A stretch of 64,000 nt of DNA, from the NCBI RefSeq assembly GCF_965263005.1, contig NZ_OZ253579.1:1612001-1676000 (forward strand), read 5' to 3'. The translations under genes and the position numbers were made by a program. Source of the DNA: Rariloculus sp965263005 (GTDB lineage Bacteria > Pseudomonadota > Gammaproteobacteria > Steroidobacterales > Rariloculaceae). Under the pieces are notes generated by a model. That model did not search any database. It was not told the DNA's origin and saw only the letters and a list, made by a program, of their open reading frames with translations. Position 1 is the first letter of the stretch. Every line of letters begins with the position of its first letter. Of this stretch, positions 25,287-33,542 are shown piece after piece.

Positions 25287-27401
25287 GTGAACGCTCGGCG
25301 CCTGGCTGCGGGATCGGGTCCCTCCTCGGGCCTGGCCCGGCTTTTGCGCCCGCGCCGCATTGCGGTCATCGGCGGCGACGCGGCGGCGCGCGTGGCCGAG
25401 CAGTGCGACCGGATGGGGTTCGATGGCGCCCTGTGGCCGGTGCATCCGACCCGCGAAACCGTCGCCGGAAGGCGGGCTTTCCGCTCCATCGACGCGCTCC
25501 CCGGCACGCCCGACGCCGCCTTCGTGGGAGTTAACCGGCATGCAACCATCGATGCCGTAGCTGCGCTGTCGCGGCTGGGGGCGGGCGGTGCCGTCTGCTA
25601 CGCATCGGGTTTCCTTGAGGCGGCCGACGGTGGGCGCTTGCAGCGCGACCTGGTCGATGCGGCGGCTGGCATGCCGATCATCGGTCCGAATTGCTACGGC
25701 TTTATCAACTTTCTCGACGGTACGCCGCTGTGGCCCGATCAGCATGGCGGCCGGCGGCTTGACCCGGCGGAACGCGGCGTCGCGATCATCACCCAGTCCT
25801 CGAACATTGCCATCAGCATGACCATGCAGCAACGAGCACTGCCTGTCGCGTATATGGTCACGGCCGGCAACCAGGCACAACTGGATGTGTCCTGCCTGGC
25901 GCTGGCGCTGCTCGACGATGCGCGGGTGAGCGCCATCGGCCTGCACGTTGCGGGATTCCATTCGGTCGCGGGCTTCGAAGCGCTGGCCCGCCGCGCGCGG
26001 GAGCGAAAGGTGCCGGTGGTGGTCATGAAGACGGGCCGCTCCGCCCAGGGGAGGGCGGCGGAGATCAGCCACACGGCGACCATCGCCGGGTCGGACGCCG
26101 GCGCGCAGGCATTCCTGCGCCGACTCGGGTTTGCCCGCGCGGAGGGCATCCCGGACCTGCTCGAGACGCTGAAGCTGCTGCATGTGCACGGCGCCCTGGA
26201 CGGTGCGCGTCTGGGCTCGATGAGTTGTTCCGGCGGCGAGGCGAGCGTGCTCGCGGACACTGCGGAAAACGCCGAAGCGATGTTCCCGGATCTCGCGCCG
26301 GACCATGCCGCTGCGGTCAGCGCGACGGTGCATCCGCTGGTCACCGTGTCCAACCCGTTCGACTACCACACCTTCAGTTGGGGCAACGAGGCGGCGCTGA
26401 TCGAGACCTTCACCGCCTTCGCGCGCGGGCGTTTCGACGCGACGCTGCTGGTGCTCGACTTTCCGCGCCCGGACCGCTGCGACGACGCCGACTGGCGCAC
26501 GGCGCGCGACGCCTTCGCGACCGCCATGGGCGCGACCGGCTCGAAAGGCATCATCGTGGCCACCTTGGGCGAGAACCTTCCCGAAGCGCGCGCCGCGGAA
26601 ATGATCGAGCGCGGTATCGCGCCGCTTGCCGGGGTTAGCGAGGCGCTTGCGGCGATCGACTGTGCGGCGGCGATTGGCGCCGCATGGCGCTCGCCGGCCC
26701 CTGAGCGGATCTTGCAACCGGACTGCTTGGGGGACGAACCCGTGGTACTCGACGAAGCGGCCTCGAAAGCGTTGCTCGCCACCTTCGGCGTCCACGTACC
26801 CGCCGGTGGGGTCGCGCGTGACGAAGACGCTGCCGTCGGCATTGCCGAGTCCGTCGGCGGCGCCGTGGTGCTCAAGGCGCTTGGCATCGCGCACAAGACC
26901 GAGCGGCGGGCGGTCAGACTGGCGTTACGCGAGCCGCGCGAGATTCGCCAGGCCACGCGCGCGCTGCTGTGCATGGGTGATGCTGTGCTGGTCGAGCGGT
27001 TCGAGCCGGATATCGTCGTCGAGTTGCTCGTCGGCTTGAGTCGAGACCCGCAACTTGGACTACTGCTGACGATTGGTTCCGGTGGCACGCTGGTCGAGTT
27101 GCTGGCGGACAGTGTTACCCTGCTGCTGCCGGTGACTGAAGGGGAGGTGCGCGATGCGTTGGCAATGCTTCGCTGCGCGCCGCTTCTCGACGGCCACCGG
27201 GGTCGGGAGGCGGCGGACGTTGACGCGGCGGTAGAGGCGATCCTTGCCATCGCCCGCTTCGCGGCGGAGCACCGTAGCCAGCTTGAGGAACTCGATGTCA
27301 ATCCGCTCGGCGTCGGCCCGAGGGGGCAGGGTGCGGTAGCGCTCGACGCGCTGATCCGAACCAGGCCGCGAACGGAGGCGGGAGGGGAAGTAGACACGTG
27401 A
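25287..27401 (+). CDS. ADP-forming acyl-CoA synthetase (CoA-binding plus ATP-grasp), probable betaine-CoA ligase
   Basis: About 704 residues from the GTG at 25287, with GGAGG 10 bases upstream. Order: CoA-binding Rossmann domain (LRPRRIAVIGG), succinyl-CoA-ligase-like domains with GPNCYGFINF and the phospho-His segment EISHTATIAGSDA, then a C-terminal ATP-grasp domain (VVLKALGIAHKTE; VELLVGLSRDPQLGLLL; LEELDVNPLGV). Such enzymes make an acyl-CoA from acid, CoA and ATP, releasing ADP. Flanked by acyl-CoA dehydrogenase and CaiD-like hydratase genes, it may activate gamma-butyrobetaine, crotonobetaine or carnitine in place of CaiC/CaiB. The stop overlaps the hydratase start by 4 bases (GTGA). 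Confidence 0.85.
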   Translation: MNARRLAAGSGPSSGLARLLRPRRIAVIGGDAAARVAEQCDRMGFDGALWPVHPTRETVAGRRAFRSIDALPGTPDAAFVGVNRHATIDAVAALSRLGAGGAVCYASGFLEAADGGRLQRDLVDAAAGMPIIGPNCYGFINFLDGTPLWPDQHGGRRLDPAERGVAIITQSSNIAISMTMQQRALPVAYMVTAGNQAQLDVSCLALALLDDARVSAIGLHVAGFHSVAGFEALARRARERKVPVVVMKTGRSAQGRAAEISHTATIAGSDAGAQAFLRRLGFARAEGIPDLLETLKLLHVHGALDGARLGSMSCSGGEASVLADTAENAEAMFPDLAPDHAAAVSATVHPLVTVSNPFDYHTFSWGNEAALIETFTAFARGRFDATLLVLDFPRPDRCDDADWRTARDAFATAMGATGSKGIIVATLGENLPEARAAEMIERGIAPLAGVSEALAAIDCAAAIGAAWRSPAPERILQPDCLGDEPVVLDEAASKALLATFGVHVPAGGVARDEDAAVGIAESVGGAVVLKALGIAHKTERRAVRLALREPREIRQATRALLCMGDAVLVERFEPDIVVELLVGLSRDPQLGLLLTIGSGGTLVELLADSVTLLLPVTEGEVRDALAMLRCAPLLDGHRGREAADVDAAVEAILAIARFAAEHRSQLEELDVNPLGVGPRGQGAVALDALIRTRPRTEAGGEVDT

Positions 27402-28180
27402 GCGATCCGATCAGAACACGATGCGACAGCGGGATCTTGGAGGTGACACTCGACCGGCCCAAGGCCAACGCCATCGATCTTGCGACCAGCCGTCTCATGG
27501 GCGAGACGTTCAAGGCGTTCCGCGACGACCCGGCGCTGCGCGTGGCCATCGTCACCGGCGCGGGCGACCGGTTCTTTTGCGCCGGTTGGGATCTCAAGGC
27601 TGCGGCGGACGGCGACGCCGTGGACGGCGACTACGGTTGCGGCGGTTTTGGCGGTATCCAGGAATTGCCGGGGTTGAACAAGCCGCTCATTGCCGCTGTC
27701 AACGGTATGGCGGTGGGCGGCGGCTTCGAGCTCGCGCTCTCCTGCGACCTCATTCTGGCATCGCACACAGCGTCGTTCGCGCTCCCCGAGATCCGGGCCG
27801 GCACCCTGGCCGATGCGGCGTCCATCAAGCTGCCCAAGCGCATGCCTTTCCACGTCGCCATGGAACTCTTGTTCACAGGCCGCTTCATGGATGCCGAAGA
27901 GGCGCATCGCTGGGGCATCGTCAACGAGGTGGTCGAACCCGGAAAGCTGCTTGATCGGGCGTGGGAACTCGCCCGGTTGCTCGCGAACGGGCCGCCGCTG
28001 GTGTTCGCAGCCATCAAGGAAGTGGTGCGAGAGACCGAGGACATGCGCGCCCAGGATGCGCTCAGCCGGGTCGGCAAGCGCCAGTTCCCGACGGTCGACC
28101 GGCTCTACGATAGCGAGGATCAGTTGGAGGGGTCCCGCGCGTTCGCCGAGAAACGCGACCCGGTGTGGAAGGGCCGTTGA
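27398..28180 (+). CDS. caiD: Enoyl-CoA hydratase, CaiD-like (crotonobetainyl-CoA hydratase)
   Basis: 260 residues, crotonase fold with GTG start. The oxyanion-hole segments are FFCAGWDLKAA and VNGMAVGGGFELALSCDLI, and the catalytic-Glu region is FALPEIRAG. The C-terminus SRAFAEKRDPVWKGR is nearly the same as the end of E. coli CaiD as I recall it, which supports crotonobetainyl-CoA/L-carnitinyl-CoA specificity over a general hydratase. It is the last gene of the carnitine run and links gamma-butyrobetaine or crotonobetaine to the carnitine dehydrogenase step. Confidence 0.85.
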   Translation: MSDPIRTRCDSGILEVTLDRPKANAIDLATSRLMGETFKAFRDDPALRVAIVTGAGDRFFCAGWDLKAAADGDAVDGDYGCGGFGGIQELPGLNKPLIAAVNGMAVGGGFELALSCDLILASHTASFALPEIRAGTLADAASIKLPKRMPFHVAMELLFTGRFMDAEEAHRWGIVNEVVEPGKLLDRAWELARLLANGPPLVFAAIKEVVRETEDMRAQDALSRVGKRQFPTVDRLYDSEDQLEGSRAFAEKRDPVWKGR

Positions 28181-28394
28181 AGGATAGATTCTATGTCGCC
28201 ATGCAAGCTTGTGAACAGAAGTTGGGGTAAAAATCGGTCTCTTTGTTGAGTAGGACGAAGCACAAACGTGCCATCTTTCGACCGAGCGCCACGAAATCGG
28301 ATATTGAAATCGCCCAGGCGGCCACCGTGCTGCCGATCCAACCCGAATGTCTCGGTGCGCCGTGGAAACGCGCTCATCCGTGCCGGTTGGCACG

Positions 28395-29381
28395 CTATGT
28401 CATGCGGGCGTCCGGGGCCAGGGCCGCGTTCAGAACGCGCTGAGCGAACACCGCGTTGACACCGATGCCGTTGCTTGCCGTGGTCAACGCCCGCCGGTCC
28501 GGATGCAGCTTTTCGCGCGTGCGCTCGATCAATCGCCGATAGCTGGCAAAACCCTCGCGGCGGTGACCGTGCAGCAGCCAGAGTTCCCGCCAGTCCTGAG
28601 CGAAACCACGCAACAAGCCGGCGTAGGCCGTCACCAGGGTGCTGTCGTTGTTCGGGTTGGCGGAAAAGTCGGCGATCAGGTCCTCGATCAGCGCGGCGCA
28701 TTCTCCCGGCGCCATGACCGGCAGGCTGCTGAACCGTTCCGTCTTCAAGTCGGCGGTGCGGCCCGGCTCGAAGGGCACGTGCGTCATGCGGAACGCCGCA
28801 GGGTCCTCCACCAGAGTCTGAACGCGGCGCCAAAAACGCGCGGAGCCGCACGTGTCGATCACCAGGTGCACGCGATGCCCGGCGCTGTCGTTGACCACCC
28901 GGTGGCGGCGCCAGGAGTCGAATATCCAGCATTCCCCGGCGGCCATGTGCAGCCGCTCCGGACCGCAATGAAAGATCACCCGGGGATCGGTGACGATGGG
29001 AATGTGAATGCGCACCCGGCTGAACCAGTGGTAGTTGAAATCCACGTGCAGGCTGACTTCTGCGCTTGGCTCCAGCCGCATCAGCCGCGAGCGCGAAAGC
29101 ACCTCACCGAAGCTGGCCATCACTTGCCGCATATAGGGGCAGTGGGCCAGATGCGGCGTAGGGCGCTTTTCGCCTTCGAAGGAGTCGTTGTCGCCGCCAC
29201 CGCTGGAAATCAGGGCGATCGCCGAGTTGCCGGGCAGGCCGCTCGGATGCGGCATCCACCGGGGCTTGGAAAACTGATCCACTTCGGCTGCCAACCGCGT
29301 CGCGTCGAACTCGTACGGCAGACGGATGAAGGGGCGGCTCAGGCGCATGATCGGCCCGAAATGTTGGCGGTCAACCGGCAA
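28395..29381 (-). CDS. Aspartyl/asparaginyl beta-hydroxylase-like dioxygenase
   Basis: About 328 residues; an alternative ATG at 29348 (MRLSRPFIRLPYEFD) fits the family start better. The double-stranded beta-helix shows the iron facial triad as HVDFN (His-x-Asp-like) with a distal HRVVN/HRVHLVID His, and the 2-oxoglutarate-binding RVHIPI/RVHLVI pattern. Members hydroxylate Asp/Asn side chains or small molecules. It is read toward the carnitine operon and lies between a lone element end (29394) and repeat-rich DNA. Neighbouring sulfotransferases suggest a shared modification task rather than amine catabolism. Confidence 0.8.
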   Translation of the reverse strand: MPVDRQHFGPIMRLSRPFIRLPYEFDATRLAAEVDQFSKPRWMPHPSGLPGNSAIALISSGGGDNDSFEGEKRPTPHLAHCPYMRQVMASFGEVLSRSRLMRLEPSAEVSLHVDFNYHWFSRVRIHIPIVTDPRVIFHCGPERLHMAAGECWIFDSWRRHRVVNDSAGHRVHLVIDTCGSARFWRRVQTLVEDPAAFRMTHVPFEPGRTADLKTERFSSLPVMAPGECAALIEDLIADFSANPNNDSTLVTAYAGLLRGFAQDWRELWLLHGHRREGFASYRRLIERTREKLHPDRRALTTASNGIGVNAVFAQRVLNAALAPDARMT

Positions 29382-29393
29382 TTTCCTGCGCGG

Positions 29394-29416
29394 CTAGCAG
29401 CCCGTGGCAAAAGTCC
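29394..29416. repeat. Solitary terminal segment of the 166-bp element
   Basis: CTAGCAGCCCGTGGCAAAAG here matches the left end of copies 2 and 3, but no opposite end follows. It lies just upstream of the hydroxylase start and is probably the remains of a fourth copy. Confidence 0.75.
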
Positions 29417-29502
29417 GGCGTTGCCAGGGTGCGGGCCGGACGCATCGGAGGCCGGTAATTTTGGCGGCCAACCCGCGGGATCCCGCCCGGTAAAGTCACA
29501 GA

Positions 29503-30156
29503 TCACAGACATGCCAGCGCCTCCGGGGTCTCGGCGATCGGGTAGTCGAACTGTTCGAAATCGGCTCGGTAGAAGGCGCTTACCTGTTCGAGCAAGGCCT
29601 CGTCGTAGTAACGCCGGTAGTCGTCGTGATGCGAGGCGTTTCGGCGCGTCAGGCGGCTTGGCGGGATGCCGATGCGCTCGCACACCTGGTCGAAAAATTG
29701 TTGCAGCCGTTCGTAGCGGCCCACGAAATCCATACCGACAGTACCGGCGCTGTTCGCCAGCAAGGCTACTTGCGGCTGTACCAGCGCCCGCTCGCGAAAC
29801 CGTTGCCGCGTCAGGGCCGTCTTCATGAAGGCTCTCTCCTTGCCGGCGTAGCCGGGATTGCGCCTGTTCAGGAACGTGCATGCCGAAACGTAGCGTTCAT
29901 AGGGGTTTCTGACCACGGAGAACTTGAAATATTCGCGCCAGATCTCGCTCGGCAGCCAAGTCTGCACCTGCTGCAGGGAGATGTGCCCGTGGCCGATGCG
30001 CGCCAGTTCCGGTATCGGCAGGCGCAAGGTCCGGGTCAAAGCCTGCTGCTGCCAGTCGTCTGCCCCGAGATGGGGTTGCAGCGCCGCGCGAATGGCGTGA
30101 GTGGCGGTTCTCGGCTGAGCGAAAAAGATGAAGCGGTGTGTGTGCGATACGATCAT
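29503..30156 (-). CDS. Sulfotransferase family protein (Sulfotransfer_2-like)
   Basis: 217 residues. The N-terminal PAPS 5' loop is FFAQPRTATHAIRAAL (residues ~10-26) and the 3'-phosphate motif is FSVVRNPYERYVSACTF (~79-95). No signal peptide or membrane segment is visible. This size and motif pair is typical of bacterial Sulfotransfer_2 proteins. The acceptor is unknown. It has the same strand as the hydroxylase downstream and is followed upstream by element copy 3 only 3 bases before its start codon, which may disturb its original promoter. Confidence 0.85.
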   Translation of the reverse strand: MIVSHTHRFIFFAQPRTATHAIRAALQPHLGADDWQQQALTRTLRLPIPELARIGHGHISLQQVQTWLPSEIWREYFKFSVVRNPYERYVSACTFLNRRNPGYAGKERAFMKTALTRQRFRERALVQPQVALLANSAGTVGMDFVGRYERLQQFFDQVCERIGIPPSRLTRRNASHHDDYRRYYDEALLEQVSAFYRADFEQFDYPIAETPEALACL

Positions 30157-30159
30157 ACG

Positions 30160-30325
30160 CTAGCAGTCCGTGGCGAAAGTCCCACTGCATTCGACCGGCG
30201 ATGCATCCCGGCTGACTGCGTTGCTCGTCGGTCGAATATTCCCGATATTCTCCCTCCTCGCGCCTTGTCAGCCGGGCGCCTCGCCGGTCTCGGTGCGACT
30301 CGGGACTTTCGCCACGGACTGCTAG
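30160..30325. repeat. 166-bp inverted-repeat element, copy 3
   Basis: The first 24 and last 24 bases are perfect complements (CTAGCAGTCCGTGGCGAAAG...). At positions where copy 2 has C, this copy has T at both ends, so the arms changed together. Interior and length match copy 2. It abuts the sulfotransferase start at 30156. Confidence 0.92.
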
Positions 30326-30444
30326 GCCCCGGGTGGAACCGGCGGTCAACTCGACCCGTTTCAGCATCGCAATCCCGTGGGTCATTGGGCAATGATTTTC
30401 TCATTGCGAATTCCGATTTGTGGCCGCCAATACGCCGCCACATG

Positions 30445-30489
30445 GCCGCTGGGTTAGCCGTGAGACGGGACAGCCGGGCAACAGCGCGT
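30445..30489. repeat. 45-base dispersed repeat, copy B
   Basis: Counterpart of 7633-7677. It lies between element copy 3 and the small sulfotransferase-like remnant. Confidence 0.65.
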
Positions 30490-30503
30490 TGGGGGCAGTT
30501 TGC

Positions 30504-30590
30504 ATGAACGATGACGTTTACGGCAAGGTGTTATGCGTCGAATACGAGAACGTGGTGGGCGAAGGCGTCCGGCGTCGCTCCGACACCTGA
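30504..30590 (+). pseudogene. Possible remnant of a sulfotransferase 3' region
   Basis: The 28-codon frame contains GKVLCVEYENVVGEGVRRR, similar to GFVLRVEYEDVVETLEDQVR in the TPR-sulfotransferase at 20006-22021. No other part of such a gene is present. It is short, so chance similarity is possible. The rest of 30157-30624 holds repeats and no gene. Confidence 0.35.
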
Positions 30591-30624
30591 CCCGCACCGA
30601 CCTGGCTCTTGTTATGGTATTGGT

Positions 30625-32208
30625 ATGAGTGACATCGGCAGCACACGCGCAGACGCGGCCTTGACGGAGCCGGATGTTCCCGATATCGGCCACGAGATCG
30701 GCGAGCACAACGTCCAGATCCTGAGTCTCGACATCCATAACCCGGTCTTCATCGTCTCAGCGGCGCTGGTGGTCATGCTCGTGATCGGTACGCTGCTGTT
30801 CCCGGGGCAGGCGACGACCTTGTTCGCCGACTTGAGGGCTTGGACGACTGTGACGTTCGATTGGTTTTTCTTCGCTGCGGCGAACCTCTTTGTCGTGTTC
30901 AGCCTCGGGGTCGCCGTGTCCCCACTGGGAAGGATTCGCCTGGGCGGACAGGACTCCGCACCGCAATACGGTTATTTCGCGTGGCTGGCCATGCTCTTCG
31001 CGGCCGGCGTGGGCATCGGCCTGATGTTCTTCGGAGTGCTGGAGCCCGTCACCCACACCTTGGCGCCCCCGCTTGGTATCGATCCCGCCGACACCGACGC
31101 TGCACGCGCCGTCGGCATGTCCGCCGCGATCATGCATTGGGGGCTGCACGCATGGGCGATCTACGCGGTCGCCGGCTTGTCGCTGGCGTTCTTCTGTTTC
31201 AATCGGGGCATGCCGCTGACACTGCGTTCCGGATTCTTCCCGCTGATCGGCAAGTCCGTCTGGGGGCCCTTTGGCCACGCGGTGGACATCGTCGCGGTGC
31301 TGGCCACCCTGTTCGGACTCGCGGTATCGCTGGGCTTCGGCGCTGAACAGATCGCCGGCGGGTTGCAATACCTGTTCGGTATCCCCGCTACCACCGCCAC
31401 CAAGGTCATCCTGATCATGGTCATCATCGGCATTGCGCTTGCGTCCGTCATCGCGGGCCTGGACAAGGGCGTCAAGCGCCTGAGCTGGATCAACATGGGA
31501 CTCGCAGGCCTGTTGTGGCTGTTCGTCCTGATCGCCGGGCCCACGCTCGTCATTCTCGCGACGATCGCGCAAGCGAGCGTCGATTACCTCTACTACCTGC
31601 CGGGATTGAGCAACTGGATCGGCCGCGAAGACCTGACTTTCCTGCATGACTGGACGACCTTCTACTGGGCCTGGTGGATTGCCTGGGCGCCCTTCGTCGG
31701 CATGTTCATCGCCCGCATCAGTTTCGGCCGTACCGTGCGCGAGTTCATCACCTGGGTGCTGATCATCCCGACCATCATCGGCATCCTGTGGATGGCGACT
31801 CTTGGCGGTACCGCGCTCGACCAGTACTTTTCCGACGGATATACGGGCGTGGCGGCATCGGTGCCCGAACTCGCCTTGTTCAAGATGCTCGAGCCATTGC
31901 CGCTGACGGGATTTGTCTCCGCGGTCAGCGTGTTCCTGATCACGATTTTTTTTGTCACGTCGGCTGACTCGGGATCATTGGTGATGGACACCATTACGGC
32001 CGGCGGCAAGATGGACTCACCCGTGCAGCAACGCGTTTTCTGGTGCCTGCTCGCCGGATTAGCCGCGATGGCGCTGATGCTGGGCGGCGGCATGGCGTCG
32101 CTGCAGGCGTTGACGCTGGTGGTGGGGCTGCCCTTTACCGTGGTGCTGCTATGCATGTGCCTCGGTCTTGTCAAGGGGCTGCGCGAGGAACTGGCCATCC
32201 AGACCTGA
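30625..32208 (+). CDS. BCCT-family betaine/carnitine/choline transporter
   Basis: About 527 residues from the ATG at 30625; ~12 transmembrane segments. The BCCT signature lies at TM8: WTTFYWAWWIAWAPFVGMFIARIS (pieces YWAWWIAWAPF and GMFIARIS), preceded by LFFG-type and MHWGLHAWAIYAV motifs in earlier helices. BCCT carriers import glycine betaine, carnitine, choline or related compounds, usually with sodium. There is no long regulatory C-terminal tail as in BetP, so a catabolic rather than osmosensing role is plausible. Its place at the end of the catabolic block makes it the likely entry route for gamma-butyrobetaine or carnitine. Confidence 0.93.
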   Translation: MSDIGSTRADAALTEPDVPDIGHEIGEHNVQILSLDIHNPVFIVSAALVVMLVIGTLLFPGQATTLFADLRAWTTVTFDWFFFAAANLFVVFSLGVAVSPLGRIRLGGQDSAPQYGYFAWLAMLFAAGVGIGLMFFGVLEPVTHTLAPPLGIDPADTDAARAVGMSAAIMHWGLHAWAIYAVAGLSLAFFCFNRGMPLTLRSGFFPLIGKSVWGPFGHAVDIVAVLATLFGLAVSLGFGAEQIAGGLQYLFGIPATTATKVILIMVIIGIALASVIAGLDKGVKRLSWINMGLAGLLWLFVLIAGPTLVILATIAQASVDYLYYLPGLSNWIGREDLTFLHDWTTFYWAWWIAWAPFVGMFIARISFGRTVREFITWVLIIPTIIGILWMATLGGTALDQYFSDGYTGVAASVPELALFKMLEPLPLTGFVSAVSVFLITIFFVTSADSGSLVMDTITAGGKMDSPVQQRVFWCLLAGLAAMALMLGGGMASLQALTLVVGLPFTVVLLCMCLGLVKGLREELAIQT

Positions 32209-32510
32209 AAGAGTCTTGACGATGTTCCGCGATCGCGTTGGCAATACTCAAGGCGGCCGGCTGACGAGGGACGGTACGTTGATGCCTGCAATCAGCCAGC
32301 GGTATTCTGGTTCCACTGGTCGCCATGCGAAGGTCCGGAGCCGACGTTAGCATCGATTTCTCATTCAAGAGTGGCGGCTTCGAGCGCGTGGATCTGTAGG
32401 AAAAGTAGACCGCGCCAACTGTCGCCGTACCACAAAAAAACCTGCAGGACACGCAAGGGTATTTTCACGTTAACTACTCAGGATGAAAAGAATTGGTAAA
32501 TGCATTTCCG
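32209..32510. other. Intergenic stretch without recognisable gene
   Basis: About 300 bases after the transporter. I see no coding frame, hairpin with T-run or repeat. It leads into transposase and receptor remnants. Confidence 0.5.
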
Positions 32511-32675
32511 TCAGGCGCACGTCACCTGCTGGTACATATCAAATGCTTCGGTTCGGAATAGCCGATAGTTTTTTGCACGAAGTCGATGTCGCGGGATTGC
32601 AAACAGGCTTTTCATCGCGCCGTGAACCGCGAGGAATCGCTGCGCCTGGCCCATCGATTTGAAGCGGCGCATCGT
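32511..32675 (-). pseudogene. IS6-family transposase, C-terminal remnant
   Basis: The minus-strand frame reads MRRFKSMGQAQRFLAVHGAM and then NYRLFRTEAFDMY, the characteristic C-terminal end of IS6-family DDE transposases (RFKS..SAQRFL..HA and LR.FRAEAF). The rest of the transposase and terminal repeats are absent. It marks an old insertion at the edge of the decayed zone. Confidence 0.65.
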
Positions 32676-32793
32676 ACTTCCGCGCGAACTTCCCAAACCT
32701 CTTTGGCGGAGTCATCGTCCTGCCCGAACTGCCGCGCTACTACCCGGCGCGGATTCAGTACCGGTGGTAGGGAAACCGCGACGCCCGGCGCGA

Positions 32794-33066
32794 CTACTCG
32801 AAGTTGAACGACAAACCGGCGCCGAACTCCTGCCGCGGGCCGACCTGGGCCAGAAACAGGCCGCCGGCGCCGCCGACGAAGCCCGAATTCCAATACTGTA
32901 CGTCGGCCAGGTTCGAGCCATATGCATAGGCCGACCATTGTTGCGAAGCCGGTTCAGACGTGAGGCGGGCGCTGCTGATGCCGAACCCCGGCTGCAGGTA
33001 CTGGGCGCTGGCGCGCGAGTGCATAACGTAGTCGTCCATGTAGCGGTCATCGGTCTTCACCTCCAC
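32794..33066 (-). pseudogene. TonB-dependent receptor, C-terminal remnant
   Basis: A 90-codon minus-strand frame reads as the last barrel strands of a TonB-dependent receptor: AYAYGSNLADVQYWNSG, then GPRQEFGAGLSFNFE, ending in the aromatic residue-containing terminus typical of outer-membrane barrels. There is no plug, signal peptide or earlier barrel upstream, so it is a 3' fragment. It is not a copy of the 16931-19741 receptor. Confidence 0.65.
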
Positions 33067-33121
33067 CGCCCTACAGTAATTCCAAAGGTTGCTGGTGTCT
33101 CAGTGATGTTGGCAGAGAGGG

Positions 33122-33448
33122 GTGTACCGGGCCATCCCGTTCGGCCACAGACACCTGTTGGAAGCGCTGGACCTTGCAACGTGTGTGCGGATGGCGAATG
33201 CTGCCGTCGGAGTTCTGCACCGATCCGTCGACTACTTCCACATGCCAGTTCCCAAGGACCATAATGACGACGAATTTTTCGCGGCGCTGCGTCAGCTCGA
33301 AACAGGCGAAGCACGCGTCTTCCTCGGCCTGGTGCATCACACAGACGGACTGGATGGCACAATTGGGAGAATCACGACAGCCTCGAAGTACATCGGAGAC
33401 TTCGGCATCTCAACGGAGTGCGGTTTCGGTCGACGGCCGGTCTCATAG
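33122..33448 (+). pseudogene. MetE-like/UROD-like TIM-barrel protein, C-terminal remnant
   Basis: The frame contains VDYFHMPVPKDHNDDEFFAAL, FLGLVHHTDG, GRITTASKYIGDFGISTECG and then stops. This resembles the C-terminal region of cobalamin-independent methionine-synthase-like proteins (TIM barrel ending with a DFGI-TECG-GR motif). The N-terminal two thirds are missing. Identification is by remembered motif only. A different minus-strand frame over the same bases (33071-33340) looks like a shadow. Confidence 0.5.
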
Positions 33449-33542
33449 GTTCCCAAGTTACTGAGCATACACAGAAAAACTGCAAGCGCCCTTTAGGGTG
33501 AATAATATCAATCCAACCAATCACGAATCAGAGGCAGGTGAA

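Noticed and set aside
33071..33340. Minus-strand gene over the MetE-like remnant
   Set aside because: Its translation lacks motifs, while the plus-strand frame shows recognisable MetE-like C-terminal sequence.
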